Shown: positions 35,357 to 46,700, numbered from the stretch's first letter. The stretch is DNA of 64,000 bases from Plectosphaerella cucumerina (GCA_020746995.1 JAGPXD010000002.1:1798001-1862000); one strand, 5' to 3'. The notes: a model not told the origin generated them from the letters alone. Made by a program: numbers and translations.

Positions 35357-36560
35357 ATGTCCGAGATCCTCAACAACAGCATCAGCCAGTGGCTGGTGCG
35401 CTCCCCGCCGGCGGAATGGATCATTTCACAACTACGAGATATCCTGATCGGCGCATTGAAGCAGGGTCCCATTCCCCAGCACGTCGCGTTCGAGATGGAC
35501 GGCAACCGTCGATACGCCCGGGGGAAGAAGATGGAGACCATCGAGGGCCACCACCACGGCTTCGAGGCTCTGGCAAGGGTTTGTCTAGCCCTGGCGCAGG
35601 TTGAGCTTCAGGATCCAGTGCTGATTCAATTTTCCAGGTACTCGAGATCTGCTACAAGTGCGGCGTCAAGGTCGTCACTGTCTATGCGTTTAGCATCGAG
35701 AACTTCAACCGCCCCCAATACGAGGTCGACGGCCTGATGCAGCTGGCCAAGGTGAAACTGGAGCAGCTGACACACCACGGCGACATTCTGGACCGCTACG
35801 GAGCTTCCGTCAGAGTCCTGGGCCAGAGGGACCTGCTGCCGAAGGATGTCCTGGATGTGGTTGATACCGCCGTGGATATGACCAAGAACAACAACAAGTG
35901 CGTTCCGGGCCCTTGCGATGCAACGAGTCCGAGCTAACCTCTCACAGGCACATCCTGAACATCTGCTTCCCCTACACGGCGCGGGAGGAGATGGCCACCG
36001 CCATCCGGTCCACTGTTGAAGAATACATGGCGCCCCCAGGCCCCAAGTTCACCGCTTTCCCAGCGTCGCGCATCACGCAGAAGATCCTGTCGAAACATCT
36101 GGACGGCAAGGAGAAGCTTGAGCGCATGCCGACGATCCGCGAGCCCTCGCCGACGCCCTCATCGCGCTCCGACCCCGACGACGTCAACGACGACGGCGCC
36201 TCTTCGTCCACCACACTCCCGCCAGGCTCACCGCCACACTCCCAGCGCCCAGAGCAGGACGCGACACTCAAGAACCCCGAGGGCATCACCGCCGAGACCC
36301 TCAACAACCACATGTACACGACCGGCAACCCCCCGCTAGACATCTTCGTCCGCACTAGTGGCGTCGAGAGGCTGAGCGACTTCATGCTCTGGCAAGCCCA
36401 CCAGGACACCCACATCTTCTTCCTCAAGTGTCTCTGGCCAGAATTCGACCTGCACCAGTGGGTTCCCGTCCTGCTCGAGTGGCAGTGGAGACAGAAGCAG
36501 ACCGAGAGGGACGAGCAGCCCCGGAAGACGCGGGGTCGCAAGCCGGTCAAGGCGGCCTGA
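35357..36560 (+). CDS. RER2: Dehydrodolichyl diphosphate synthase, cis-prenyltransferase subunit
   Basis: Exons 35357-35578, 35638-35897, 35948-36560; 364 residues. It elongates farnesyl diphosphate with isopentenyl units to the polyprenyl chain of dolichol at the ER, for N-glycosylation, O-mannosylation and GPI anchors. Conserved region I reads HVAFEMDGNRRYARG (catalytic Asp48), then HHHGFEAL. After intron 1 come VKVVTVYAFSIENFNRP (region III) and, after intron 2, HILNICFPYTAREEM; the C-terminal RTSGVERLSDFMLWQ near residue 296 is region V, which binds isopentenyl diphosphate. The length exceeds the usual 280-340 because of a Ser/Pro/Asp-rich insertion at about 205-270. Intron donors are GTTTGT and GTGCGT. 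The C-terminal tail is basic (RGRKPVKAA). Confidence 0.94.
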
Positions 36561-37188
36561 CGGGGAGAAGAAGGGGCGCCGGGTCTGCGAGCACAAACAC
36601 CACACTCGTGACATGTTGGCTCGGCGCGGCGCGCATTGTTATTTTATCCAGAGCGCGACTGAAGCGGGAGGCCCGGTGCCTTCACCATTTGGCTTCACGA
36701 TAGCAAATTAGACTAGTTTGACAGGGGCAGGGAGGGCATGAGATGATACCACAGTATTTTATGAGAGTGTAGATCTCCAATTCATCAAAGGATCACATTG
36801 TCAATTCGTTTGAAGCATTGGGCATACCCAAGACGACGAACCACTGCACTTGGCAACGCCTCCTTCTGCGAGCCAGATGTCGGCATCAGGTCCAGTTGTC
36901 ATCGACTTGATTGTCCTTTGACACTAGATTGTCTGAACCTTTGCCCTGCTGTGTGATGATACTCGCTTCAAGATCCCCAAAAGTGCCTGCCATTCTCTGA
37001 GAGATAGTCAAATGAGAAGAGACAGCCCGCCGGCAATTTAACCAGCGCCAACAAGTCGCGCGCGCATCCCGGTGAACGAATCGGGTGACCAAGTGACAGG
37101 GAGGGTCCAAGGACGCATTATAATTACTAGGTATCCCCGTCCTTCTCCCCCTGACTGCCCAGCCATCACATCTTTCTTTCCCGAGACG
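36561..37188. other. Intergenic, RER2 3' flank and upstream of hypothetical gene
   Basis: 628 bp, AT-richer than the flanking housekeeping genes. No gene recognised. Confidence 0.45.
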
Positions 37189-37884
37189 ATGCAGTCCAAC
37201 AACCCTCAGTCCCCTCTTCCCTCGGTCGAAGAGCTGTTTGCCAGGACCCCGAATCTATCTGTGTGGCCGACAGTAGTATTTCTACGCGCTCGTATGACAA
37301 TCCCTGGAGCTCTGGAATCGGCTGTAGTTGAGGTAGATGAGCCTCATGACCCCGACTCATCTTTCGTACCGTACCAGACACTTGACAACGGAACTCCAGT
37401 CAAACACCCGATATCCGAGGAACCAGTCACATACCCCGCGGCATCCTCCTTTACAACCAAGGTCCGCCAATTCAGAGATGGCCCGATGATCTGGAGCGTC
37501 ACCCAGCACATCGACGTTGAGAGCGATTGCGACGAGGAAGGTCGGTTGGTGTGTGTCGATTGCGGAGCAAACGGACCGATTGAGCCAGATGGACTCACAG
37601 TCAGGGCGACTTCGAAGCCCTATGTGACAGTGAACGAATGGATTTCTCAGATGTACGACTACCTCATGATGCATGAGGACACCATCCGCATGGTGACATA
37701 TACCGATGCTATTCAGGACTATCCCGAGGCCGGGAAGCTAGAAGTTTGCAAGGTCACCTACCACAGCTGTGGGCTGCGCGAAGGAAAGGAGGGAGAGGCT
37801 GCTCGAATGAATGGGTTGACAGCTGATTACATGGCCAAGGTCAACAGGGTGACTAGTGAAGCAGGAGAAAACTCTGGAATCTGA
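37189..37884 (+). CDS. Hypothetical protein, 231 residues
   Basis: Single-exon frame; I start at the ATG at 37189 (MQSNNPQSPLPSVEEL) rather than 39 codons upstream, because the upstream part is Arg/Pro/Thr-rich with no conserved look. Composition is that of a real soluble protein: aromatic-balanced, acidic, with segments such as KVRQFRDGPMIWSVTQHIDV, a CVDCGANGPIEPDGL turn carrying two cysteines, and NEWISQMYDYLMMHEDT. No signal peptide or membrane segment. I recognise no family. Third-position GC is lower than in neighbouring RER2, suggesting a lineage-specific gene. Confidence 0.6.
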   Translation: MQSNNPQSPLPSVEELFARTPNLSVWPTVVFLRARMTIPGALESAVVEVDEPHDPDSSFVPYQTLDNGTPVKHPISEEPVTYPAASSFTTKVRQFRDGPMIWSVTQHIDVESDCDEEGRLVCVDCGANGPIEPDGLTVRATSKPYVTVNEWISQMYDYLMMHEDTIRMVTYTDAIQDYPEAGKLEVCKVTYHSCGLREGKEGEAARMNGLTADYMAKVNRVTSEAGENSGI

Positions 37885-38663
37885 ATTCACGCCATGGAGC
37901 CCGAAAATCACACGCGGGCCTTGATGTCGCAGGCATAGAAGACGGTAGACTCGCAAAGTATACGACGTGCTCAGGCCAATTGACGGCTATGGATGTTGCG
38001 ACGATGCCCAGTGTCAGGAGGAGACCACGTGCGGATCAAATTGTGCCATGGCAAGCTGCCTGCCCGTTGACGGATGTTCACCGGAGGATGCTTGTACTCG
38101 ATGTCCTCACGACTGTTCCATCTACCCCGAGGGGTGAATGAGAATCCTTTATTGCTCTTGTCTCTTTCCTCAAGGTCTGTGTACGCTTGAGAAGTTGAAA
38201 AGGGGTTACCACTCCGCAGTCGCCGCCGTTGAAACACATTCGACGAGCCATTAGCAACCTCGTTCATCTTCCTGAAACGTATTCTTAGCCTGGCGTGACT
38301 GCCAATAATCGTTTTCATTTCCCGCGCCTCATCACCGCTTCGAACCACCACCAAGCGAGCCCACGGAGTGGCTTTGATGGGCTTGCGGCTGCCTGGCAAA
38401 GCCTCTCAAGTGGCGTGCTGGAGGCTTCTCAAAAACATGGCACCTCAAAACCTCTTCACAGCCCCTTTTTGTGCCCGGTGAGTCAGTAAGGCGCAAATAA
38501 TATCTTCCCTATAAATAGGCTGCCTGCTGTCCCATACCCTTGCAGACTTTTCACTCTTGAATCTCACCACACCTACAATATACAATCACGACCACCACCG
38601 TCACCAATACCCAGTCCTTTTGACTGCCAAAGTCTTCTAACAAGATCAATTGCGGCAACAAGT
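37885..38663. other. Intergenic between two hypothetical genes
   Basis: 779 bp, AT-richer. A 142-codon minus-strand frame (37971-38399) is basic and unrecognised; it could be chance or a decayed gene. A CATCACTATAAATAG-like stretch near 38508-38518 (CTATAAATAG) is a plausible TATA box for the downstream gene. Confidence 0.4.
38507..38519 (+). promoter_or_regulatory. Putative TATA box upstream of 38664 gene
   Basis: CCCTATAAATAGG lies about 150 bp before the ATG at 38664, followed by a pyrimidine-rich leader with CAATATACAATCACG. Confidence 0.45.
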
Positions 38664-40148
38664 ATGTCATCGTCAGACTTTATGTCACGCTCTATCCTAG
38701 CCTCTGCCCCTATCAATCGGCTGCCGACACCTACACAAGAAAGACTAATCCCTCTGGTGGAAGAAGACCTCCTCAGTGATCTTTTGCAGGACTTCCTTGC
38801 CATCATCCACTTTCCACGACAACAGAATGAGCTCCCTGATCGCCATCTGATCATCGACAAGCACCTTGAGCAATGGGGACAGAAAAGGTTCGTGAACCCC
38901 TTTGCCACAGAGGACGAGGACATCGTCGGAAATCTCGTTACTGTTTGGCTGCGTGTCGTCGACCTTGTCGAGGACTACCTAGGAAAAGCTGTCAGCAAGT
39001 ATCCGCCCAGGGCATATCACAACCTTCCTGAGAGCTATCTCGAAGGCTCCGATGCCCACGCCTTCAACATCAAAGATCTGACCACACCCGAGCGTAACCG
39101 AATCATACGAGCATTCCTTCGGCATGAACTGATCTGCAAAACATACCACGCCCTCCATCGTGGCCCGCCGAGAACATTCGTCAGCGAACTACCCTATATT
39201 CTCAACGGACGGGGGGAATGGACCATGCTCTCAGTTTATGGGCCTCAGCAGTGGACTAACTGGGCCACCGAGGAGCTTCTGTGCGTTCACCAATATTTCT
39301 GCTCGCTCTACGGAGCAGTGTTCGCACGGGAGAGCTCTGCGTGGCTGCCGAGCCAGCCAACGAGCAATGTCCCCCGTGGTCGCGGGTCTGGGCTCGTGTT
39401 TCCAGATAGTATCTTCTTCGAGCCTACAGCTTATGCTCAAGATTTAGGCCTCAAGCACAGCACGCAGTACATCACGGCATCTGTTCTGGCATCCTATGGC
39501 TTGGATCTCGCCACCGATTTCCTGGCCGACGCGCGACTTGGGGCAATTGACGGCCCTTGGCTCAGGAAACTTTCGCGACTTATCGGTTCAGCGAGTGAAA
39601 CCAGAAGTCTCACATGGGGCGGCAGCTGTCCATACGAATCGTCTTTCGGGGGACCAGGGTGGGAAACGCAGAATAGAACCAGAAGTCTCATATGGGGCGG
39701 CAGCTGTCCATACGAATATTCTTTCGGGGGATCAGGTTGGGACACGCAGAATGTGTGGCATGAGTGCCTTCGCGGCAGGCTCGACCAGTTCGAACTCACT
39801 TATTTTCGGCATCTTCGGCCAGAGGCCGTACACATCCAGATCAACGTCTACAGGCAACGAGCTTGGGTCTTTTTCGACGACTGCTGCTTCTATCCTATGC
39901 CCTGGAAGGAACATTTTCCGAAGCTGAGAGAGCTGCAAATCATGGGGAAGGAGGCTGATGTTAACTACAAATCGCTAAACGAAGCACGGATTCTTCGCCG
40001 CTCTCGCGCGTGGAATGAGGGAGCGGCGGCGGATAAGGAGATTCTGTGGCGCGTAAATGCGCCCCAAGATGAGGAGGATGCGGGGAATGCAGTTGCTTCG
40101 CATCCGACGGAGTTTCTACAGCCCTGGCTGAAGCCGTTCTGGGAATAG
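38664..40148 (+). CDS. Hypothetical protein with internal 26-residue tandem duplication
   Basis: 494 residues in one exon, ATG at 38664. Globular composition with many Trp/Tyr/Phe; no signal peptide and no clear membrane segment. Segments include FPRQQNELPDRHLIIDKHLE, WLRVVDLVEDYLGKAV, FLRHELICKTYHALHRGPPR and YRQRAWVFFDDCCFYPMP. I recognise no domain with confidence; large fungal families of this kind are usually annotated as hypothetical. Residues about 312-363 are two near-identical 26-residue units (TRSLTWGGSCPYESSFGG... and TRSLIWGGSCPYEYSFGG...), encoded by a 78-bp direct repeat. Codon use is less GC-biased than in RER2 or the ING gene. A TATA box-like element precedes it. Probably a lineage-specific gene. 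Confidence 0.72.
   Translation: MSSSDFMSRSILASAPINRLPTPTQERLIPLVEEDLLSDLLQDFLAIIHFPRQQNELPDRHLIIDKHLEQWGQKRFVNPFATEDEDIVGNLVTVWLRVVDLVEDYLGKAVSKYPPRAYHNLPESYLEGSDAHAFNIKDLTTPERNRIIRAFLRHELICKTYHALHRGPPRTFVSELPYILNGRGEWTMLSVYGPQQWTNWATEELLCVHQYFCSLYGAVFARESSAWLPSQPTSNVPRGRGSGLVFPDSIFFEPTAYAQDLGLKHSTQYITASVLASYGLDLATDFLADARLGAIDGPWLRKLSRLIGSASETRSLTWGGSCPYESSFGGPGWETQNRTRSLIWGGSCPYEYSFGGSGWDTQNVWHECLRGRLDQFELTYFRHLRPEAVHIQINVYRQRAWVFFDDCCFYPMPWKEHFPKLRELQIMGKEADVNYKSLNEARILRRSRAWNEGAAADKEILWRVNAPQDEEDAGNAVASHPTEFLQPWLKPFWE
39599..39754 (+). repeat. 78-bp direct tandem duplication within a gene
   Basis: Two adjacent 78-bp copies (39599-39676 and 39677-39754), both starting AACCAGAAGTCTCA, in frame and about 90% identical. 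They give two 26-residue repeats. Confidence 0.92.
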
Positions 40149-40526
40149 TTTTGGTCAAGATAGGTAAGGTATGTACATACATGAGGTCAGTCACCCGAGG
40201 CTTGGAATACTTAGCCTGGAGTGAACAAATGACTTGAGAGGGACTGTGACAGCCAGGTGCATTGGTGAGTCTACCTAGGTGACCGCTTCAGCTGACGGGA
40301 GCCAGGTCATTCTCAAGCTCCTGCCTACCTAGTACTTATGCACAAAGTACCTATGTAATACCATTTAGTATCGACCGAGGCTATGTCGATGTGCAATAAT
40401 TTAGCCCCTGACGGCAGCGGCGATGCTAGGGTACACGTCCCAGAAGGTGCCTTCCACATCATCAATCGCCCAACACCGTGACGGCACTGTCCTACCTCGA
40501 TCCAAGAGACGTGTGAGGCCACGTAA

Positions 40527-40577
40527 AGCTCGTCATGTCCCAACGCTCGTCATGCCTTGGAGCTCGTTGTGTCCCGC
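40527..40577. repeat. 17-bp minisatellite, 3 degenerate units (inverted relative to the 40844 array)
   Basis: Units AGCTCGTCATGTCCCAA, CGCTCGTCATGCCTTGG and AGCTCGTTGTGTCCCGC. Their reverse complement matches the GACGAGCTTCGGGACAC-type units at 40844-40962. Confidence 0.8.
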
Positions 40578-40843
40578 TCGGCGAGTTACGACGCCTCCTC
40601 TTGGAGTTCGGAGGGTAAAACGGGGATTTCGAGCCCGGTAATGAAGGGGGTGGCAGCCCCATGCAGCAAGATGGCTGTCGTCTGACATCATCTGGTCCAC
40701 GGTACTTATAATAAGAGGAGACTGATGATGGTAGGATTGACTATGGCAGAATGCTTCCCCTGAAGTAGAGAAGAAGAGAGTTGGGGCCGTCCGGAAACAG
40801 GAGTCAGGTAAATATATGCTAAAGATACAGGTAGGTAAGGCAT

Positions 40844-40962
40844 GACGAGTTCCGGGATACGATGAGCTTCGGGACACGACGAGCTTCAGGGCAGGACGAG
40901 CTTCGGGACACGACGAGCTTCAGGGCAGGACGAGCTTCAGGACAAGACGAGCTTCAGGGCAT
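40844..40962. repeat. 17-bp minisatellite, 7 units
   Basis: Seven consecutive 17-bp units of the form GACGAGCTTCGGGACAC or GACGAGCTTCAGGGCAG. The two variants alternate through units 2-5. A truncated eighth unit (GACAGCTTCAAG) follows. Confidence 0.95.
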
Positions 40963-41487
40963 GACAGCTTCAAGAAGTGAGAGATGAAACAGCGGTCGTC
41001 CTTTGTCGTGTGGCTTGGGTGGGTCCAACTGTGGCTGGGTTCCTGGCTCCAGCACCGTGTGTCAGTTGCACTGTGGCGGGAACTCTCCGCCCCCAATGCC
41101 TTGCTGTGTTCCCCGAAAAGAGAGAGAAGGGAGTCTGGAGGAGTGATGCAGTTTCGCTCCGCCCGGTCGACAGACAGCCGCCCCGAGCCCGCCATCTGCA
41201 ACACCACCACTCGCTCAGTTTTTCCGCGCGCCTCTGCCCACAACGCCCCGACACGACGTTTCGAGCACCAAAGACCACGATCGAAAGGCTCAAAATGCCG
41301 ATCTAGCTTCTTTTCAGTACCACTCTTTCCTCGCCTTCGTCTCCAAACCCACCCACTCTTCCCCCCCAATCTTCCGCTCCTCCCCGACCGCGCGCGCGCA
41401 CGCACACCGGGGCCAAACCTGCGCGCCTCCTTCCAACCAACCGACCCCTCTTACAACCCAACGATACATACGCGAGATATAGCTGCC

Positions 41488-43742
41488 ATGAAGTCCGCGA
41501 AAGCTCCCGCGTCTGCGGCCGAAGGCTCCTCGAGCCGCAGGTCTCAGCCTGCCCGACAGACGAGAACCAACCCGCCGCGCGTGTCCAACCTGCGAGGGCC
41601 GATCGCCGGCAGGGACTCCGTCCCCGGAGCAGCTGCGTCTGACCAGCCCATCGAAATCTACCCTGCCATCACCTTCTTCGCCGATGCCATGACGGCCCTC
41701 CCCAAGGAGCTGGTGCGCCATTTCACCCTGCTCAAGGAGGTCGACGCCAAGATCTACGGCCCCGAAGACGCCCTCTTCCAGCTCGTCGACGCTGCCATGA
41801 ACACGCCCGCCCCCGACGCGACGCGACCGAATCTCAATGCCATCGAGGCTTCCGCGCCGGGATCAGCCGCCATGAGCGCCCAGAACAGCTCCACGGGTGT
41901 CGTCGCTCCCGGCCAGGCCCCTACGACAGCCCCCTCCACGAATGGCTCGCAAGCGCCTTCCACAGCTGCCTCCGTAGCCGACCCCCGGCGGCAATTGTAT
42001 CACCAGACCGCCTTCAAGATACAGGAGATGCTGGGATCTCTCGAGGAGAAGAACCATGTCATCTCTACCGCCAACGAGGCCCTTCAGAAACAGCTCGCCC
42101 GCATCGACGACGTGTGGCCTCACCTGGAGAACGAGTTCAGCGACGAGGCGAAATGGGGCAGTACGACACACTGGGCGTACCCTGAGAACAGGGCCGGCAA
42201 CAAGGCCGCCCACGCAGAGCGTTCCCGGAGAGAGGGCGCCGCTGCCATCTCGGCGGCTGCCCAGCAATTGGCCGATGAGGCCGCCGCACGGAGCGACGCG
42301 AGAAAGCAGGCCGTCCAGGCCAAGAAGAATCTCAAAGCACAAAACCAGGAGAACGATGCGGATGACGCAGAAGGCCGCGGTAAGACCGAGACCACCAAGA
42401 AGAGCACCGCCAAGGCGCGCAAAGCTGCCGATGCTGCCGCCGCCGCTGCTGCTGCGGCCAACGGCGGTACCAATGTCGGCCTGGGCATCACAAATGGCAC
42501 GACCAACGGAGCGGCGCCTCAGCCGAAGCGCCGCAAGGTTGAGAAGACAGCGGCGAAGGATGCGCCGCCCGAACGTGCGATGGCGAGCGTCTTTGGCCCG
42601 GATGCTCCCAAGGCCAAGACGTCCAGTCCCCGAGGCACCCCCGCGCCGGATGGGCCCAAGAAGCGAAAGGCCCTGCCGACGGGGAGCGGCCAGACGAAGA
42701 AGAGGTTCGTCCCAAGCAGCCACCCGAACTGTACTGCCTGCAAACATTTACTGACTTCACTACAGCAGGACTGGTCCCACCAACTCGCCCTCCGCTGCCT
42801 CGTCCCCGGTCATCGGCGCCTTTCCCGAACCCAAATTGGCCCGGGCCTCTCCCGCTCCTGCAGTTCCGAAGGTCCCCACGGCCGCCCGCGCGAGGAACAA
42901 CTCTGTCCACTCAACGGCCGAGAACAGCAAGGCCAGGCCATCGTCGTCTGCATCCAACAAGCCCAATGGCATTCCCCAGGCCACACCCGACGTGGCCCAA
43001 CAGCCTCCGACGTGGCCGAAGCCCGCCCCTGAACCGAAGGCCCCCAACAAGGAGACACCTGTCCCAGTCAAGCCGGAACCTGCGCGCAAGGAAGCCGAGC
43101 CTGTCGAGGCCGGGGCCGTCGCCAGCGCAGTCGCAGCTAAGAAGGACACGCCGAAGACGGAAGAGCCAGAGCGCAGGGTGGAAACACCGATACCACCGCC
43201 GATAATCGCGACGGCCGCCATGCCGGCGCCGCCACCAGTGGTGTCTACGCCAGCGACAGTGACTAAGAGCGGTAGGGCCAGCAAGCCGTCAACCCCGGCC
43301 TTGGCCACCTTCCAGGAGGCGCAGCAGCAGCAGAGATCCAGAACGGCGAAGAACGAGAGCAAGGAGGGCGGGAAGCGGAAAAAGGCCGCCACGGCGGCGA
43401 CGACGCACGCGCAGCAGACGGCTAAGGTCGCGGATGAGGATACCAACAGCAGCATGCAGGGCGATGACGATGCGGACGAGGGCGACGCGGATGAGCCGGT
43501 GTACTGCTACTGCAACGGCGTCAGCTACGGCGAGATGGTGGCATGCGACGCAGACAACTGCGAGCGCGAGTGGTTCCATCTGGAATGCGTCGGCCTCAAG
43601 GTCGCGCCGAAAGGCAACGGTGAGTTGACCTCTTTCCCTGGCCATATTTCTCGAAGCTTACTGCGAAATTCCAGCCAAATGGTACTGCGAACCTTGCAAG
43701 AAGAGGCTCACTGCCAGTGGCAAGAAGGTGAACGGAAGGTAA
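41488..43742 (+). CDS. ING-family PHD-finger protein (Pho23/Yng-like)
   Basis: Exons 41488-42704, 42769-43619, 43675-43742; 711 residues. ING proteins read H3K4me3 for histone acetyltransferase or Rpd3L deacetylase complexes. The N-terminal ING domain shows ITFFADAMTALPKELVRHFT and DAKIYGPEDALFQLVD, resuming at RQLYHQTAFKIQEMLGSLEE and ending near VWPHLENEFSDEAKWG. A long Ala/Pro/Lys-rich linker follows. The C-terminal C4HC3 PHD finger (about 650-697) reads YCYCNGVSYGEMVACD, then EWFHLECVGL and KWYCEPCKKRL; the YCxC, ...M-V-x-C-D and W residues of the methyl-lysine pocket are present. Length and linker favour a Pho23-like role but do not prove it. Intron 1 ends in a tandem CAGCAG acceptor; intron 2 has a GTGAGT donor. 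The gene has a long in-frame leader, so the start is the first ATG with a conserved-looking downstream. Confidence 0.9.
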
Positions 43743-46700
43743 AGCCAGAGCGGCTGGCCATCCGACGGCGAAGACGTTCATACCCCGACGGCTTGCTTCG
43801 CGGCGGGCGTCCCGCTGCCTTGATGATAGAAAGCGTCTGCTTTTGACACAGAGCATGGCCTGCAGCTCGCAGACACTCGAAATGTATACCAGGCGTTTGT
43901 TTGTTTCCCTTTCCACTATTTCTTTCAAGGCGTTGAGGCGTGGGGGCCCGGCAGTGACGGACTGACTCCGGGGTCACGATACCGGGCAGTGGTACTGCCC
44001 TTGGTGGGCAGCCAGGACGACGAGTGTGTCGTATACATGGCCATGACACGAATCAAAGCATCAACTTCTGGCCCTGCCGCGTTTCCCGTGAGGTTTCGTC
44101 GTAGTTCCCCATGCTTCGCCGTCTTCTTCTCCGCGCTGCCAGGGGCGAAGGGGCTCGACTCTCATCAGACCAATGCCCGCATGGTGAGACATGCCAGAGC
44201 GGGAACTGGCCCCGGGTGACCGCCCGGGTGATGATGCTTCCCCGCGATGCATTGATATTCCCCGGAGGAGCAGAGAAATGCGGCGCTATGACGTTTTAGG
44301 GAGCTGGATTTGGGGGCTTTCAGGCCAGTCGTCCAGCGGCGTGCAGCAGCGGGCGAGGGGTTCCAGGGGAGGGAGGGGAATGGTGAAGGGGGAGGGGGTG
44401 GGCGGTGGAAAAGGGGGGAGGTGAGCCAACTATTTCCTGGGGTAATAGATCGAGAATAAAAAGGGGCATTTTTGCTAGGGCTAGGGAGGGAGGGGAGGGG
44501 AGGGGGAGGGACCGGGTCGCGGGAACGGCCTTGCCATCATTTGATCACCGCAATTGGGGATCGGCATGCCGCGGTGTCAGAGATGGGACGGAGCCTGGGG
44601 TGCGGGAGCCGGAGTCGCTTCGGGGTCTGGTCACAGGGGGGAAGAGAAAGAGGCCAGCAATCAGTCAGTCGGTCAGGCGCGCAGAGTGTGGCAGAGTCTC
44701 GTTGTCCCGTCGCGTTTGACTCACGATGCGGCCGGCCTTGGTGTTGCTAAAAAGGGGAGGAGCACCGATGGAGTCGCTCCGCGGGAGCCGGCCGGTCACG
44801 AGGGCGCTTCGTGGGCATTAAAAAATGCAAGCGTGATCAAAAGAGGCCGGAGATGCTAGTAGCTCTGTGGTATCCCCGGCGCCGTTGAGTCGGGGCGCCG
44901 GAGGTGACCGACAGAATGAATGACTGATTGAAGACAGAGGGCAATGCGGGAAGGGGGCGAAGTGGCCGAGTCCGAGTCCGGGGCGGCTTGTCTCGGCTTC
45001 CCGTCAGAAAATTTCTGTGCAAGATCCGTCGCTGTGCATTTTTTCCTCTGCTGCCTTGACGCGATGGTGTCACCGGCCCGGGACGTTGAGTCTTAGCGGT
45101 TGTAGCTCGCAGGAGCTTGCTTGGATGGTAATGGAGCGAAGGAAGGAGAAAAAAAAACCTTCACTGTTCTTGGCCTGCGCGTTGGATGTTGGAGGACAGA
45201 TTCGAACGGCCCCGTTTTTAAATGCACCTCCCAGCTCCAGATGCTTGCTTGCTCTGGAGAGAAGTCTGAGGCTTGCTTCTTCCTCGTTCGCCGACGCGAC
45301 AGGAAACAGTCCGGGGGTGGCGTCGGGAATTCCGCACAGGGAACGAGGCCAGGGAGGGGTTAGCGGCCCTCGGCCCCGTTCCCGCCCAGCTGGGGCGAGC
45401 AGGAGATGGAGATCTCGGCAGGGCCGTGACGCTGCTCAGCGCCGGGGCGGACAAGGGTACCCAGCCTGACGCGCGAAGCTGGGGGGGGAGGAGAGGTCAG
45501 GTGGGCGGTATGGAATGTTCCATTGGCCGCAGGGGCGAGCGGCTACAAGTATGACTCTTCGTAATCCGGCAGACGGTGCTCGGAGATTTCTGTGGAAGGT
45601 CCTGGTAGAGGCAGAAAGATCAAGTCGAGTTGAGTTGTGTCCGAGGTCGGGAAGCTGGAGGTGACAGAATGGCTCGTCATCGGCAAGGGGACAGACAGGA
45701 CAGAGTGAGATGACCAGGAGGCGTCCTCTCGGCGCCCTCGAGCTGGATGGTCCAGGATGGAACCTCGTCGATGCGGTTGTGCTGCAGTCTGCAGACCGCT
45801 AGGATCGGCCACGCGCAGCGGCTTGGAGGGGTGTGTCAACCCCAGCCCCGGCCGGCTCGGACAACGACAACGTGCTCGGTGGTCTCGCAGATTGGCGCCC
45901 AGGGCCCGGAGGGGAGGAGGGGAGGCTCGGCTGTCACCAGGGATTTTTTCTTCCTCTTGTCGGTCTGGCCACCCTGTGTCGAGGCGGCAGGATGGGCTGT
46001 GCGAGTCTTGATTAGACTCCTCGGAGCTGGTTGCATCCCTTGTTTCCCGTTTGGAAGCGTCCGAGGGTGCTGTTTCCAGGCTTTGAAGGGTCCCAGGGAT
46101 GCCGAGGCGACGGCCTGAATTGAACAGACCCGACGCTCGGGGCTATGCGCGGATGCAGTGGAATGGAAACGCGAGGGGAGGCCACATGATGTGATGTGTT
46201 CGTCATCTCCTGTGGCCCCGACCGCCGTGGTTACGAGACTGGCACAATCAATGCTTCCTTGGGATTCTGGGACAGGTTGGTGACTGAGCAGTGCGTCCCA
46301 GGGGAGGAGAGGAGAGGGGCGGGGAGGGGAGGATGGATGGACGGCATCCGACAACTACAACCACAACCAACAAGTTGAATACACCTCAGCACACACACCC
46401 GGTGCCTCCTCTCGCTGCTTCTGTTCTCATTACCAAATCCCCGCCCAATGACCTTCCACCGGTGCTGTCGCCATTGTCGCGGCATGTGGTGAGACGCGAC
46501 AGTGCTCGCCCCATCGACGATGGATGGAAGCTTTGACTGTTCATGTGACCATGACTGGGTGACCAGGCAAAGCCAGGCCCCGGGTTTCTCTTTGGCAAGA
46601 ATTGGGTAATGGAAACCCGGACCTGCCCCAAGTTGCCGCCCCCCGGACAGACGTACCAAGGCAAATTAATTCTGCGGGCCGGCTCCGCATGCCCTCGCCT

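Larger units (their letters stand above)
40149..41487. other. Intergenic with minisatellites, upstream of ING gene
   Basis: 1339 bp. The first half is AT-richer and repeat-bearing; from about 41180 it becomes C/T-rich, the likely leader of the ING gene. No gene recognised. Confidence 0.5.

Noticed and set aside
37971..38399. 142-codon minus-strand frame between the two hypothetical genes
   Set aside because: Basic composition, no motif, no supporting splice or promoter signal; a decayed gene is possible but unsupported.
44455..44515. Telomere-like GCTAGGGCTAGGG
   Set aside because: Only two imperfect units in a general purine-rich tract, not TTAGGG arrays.
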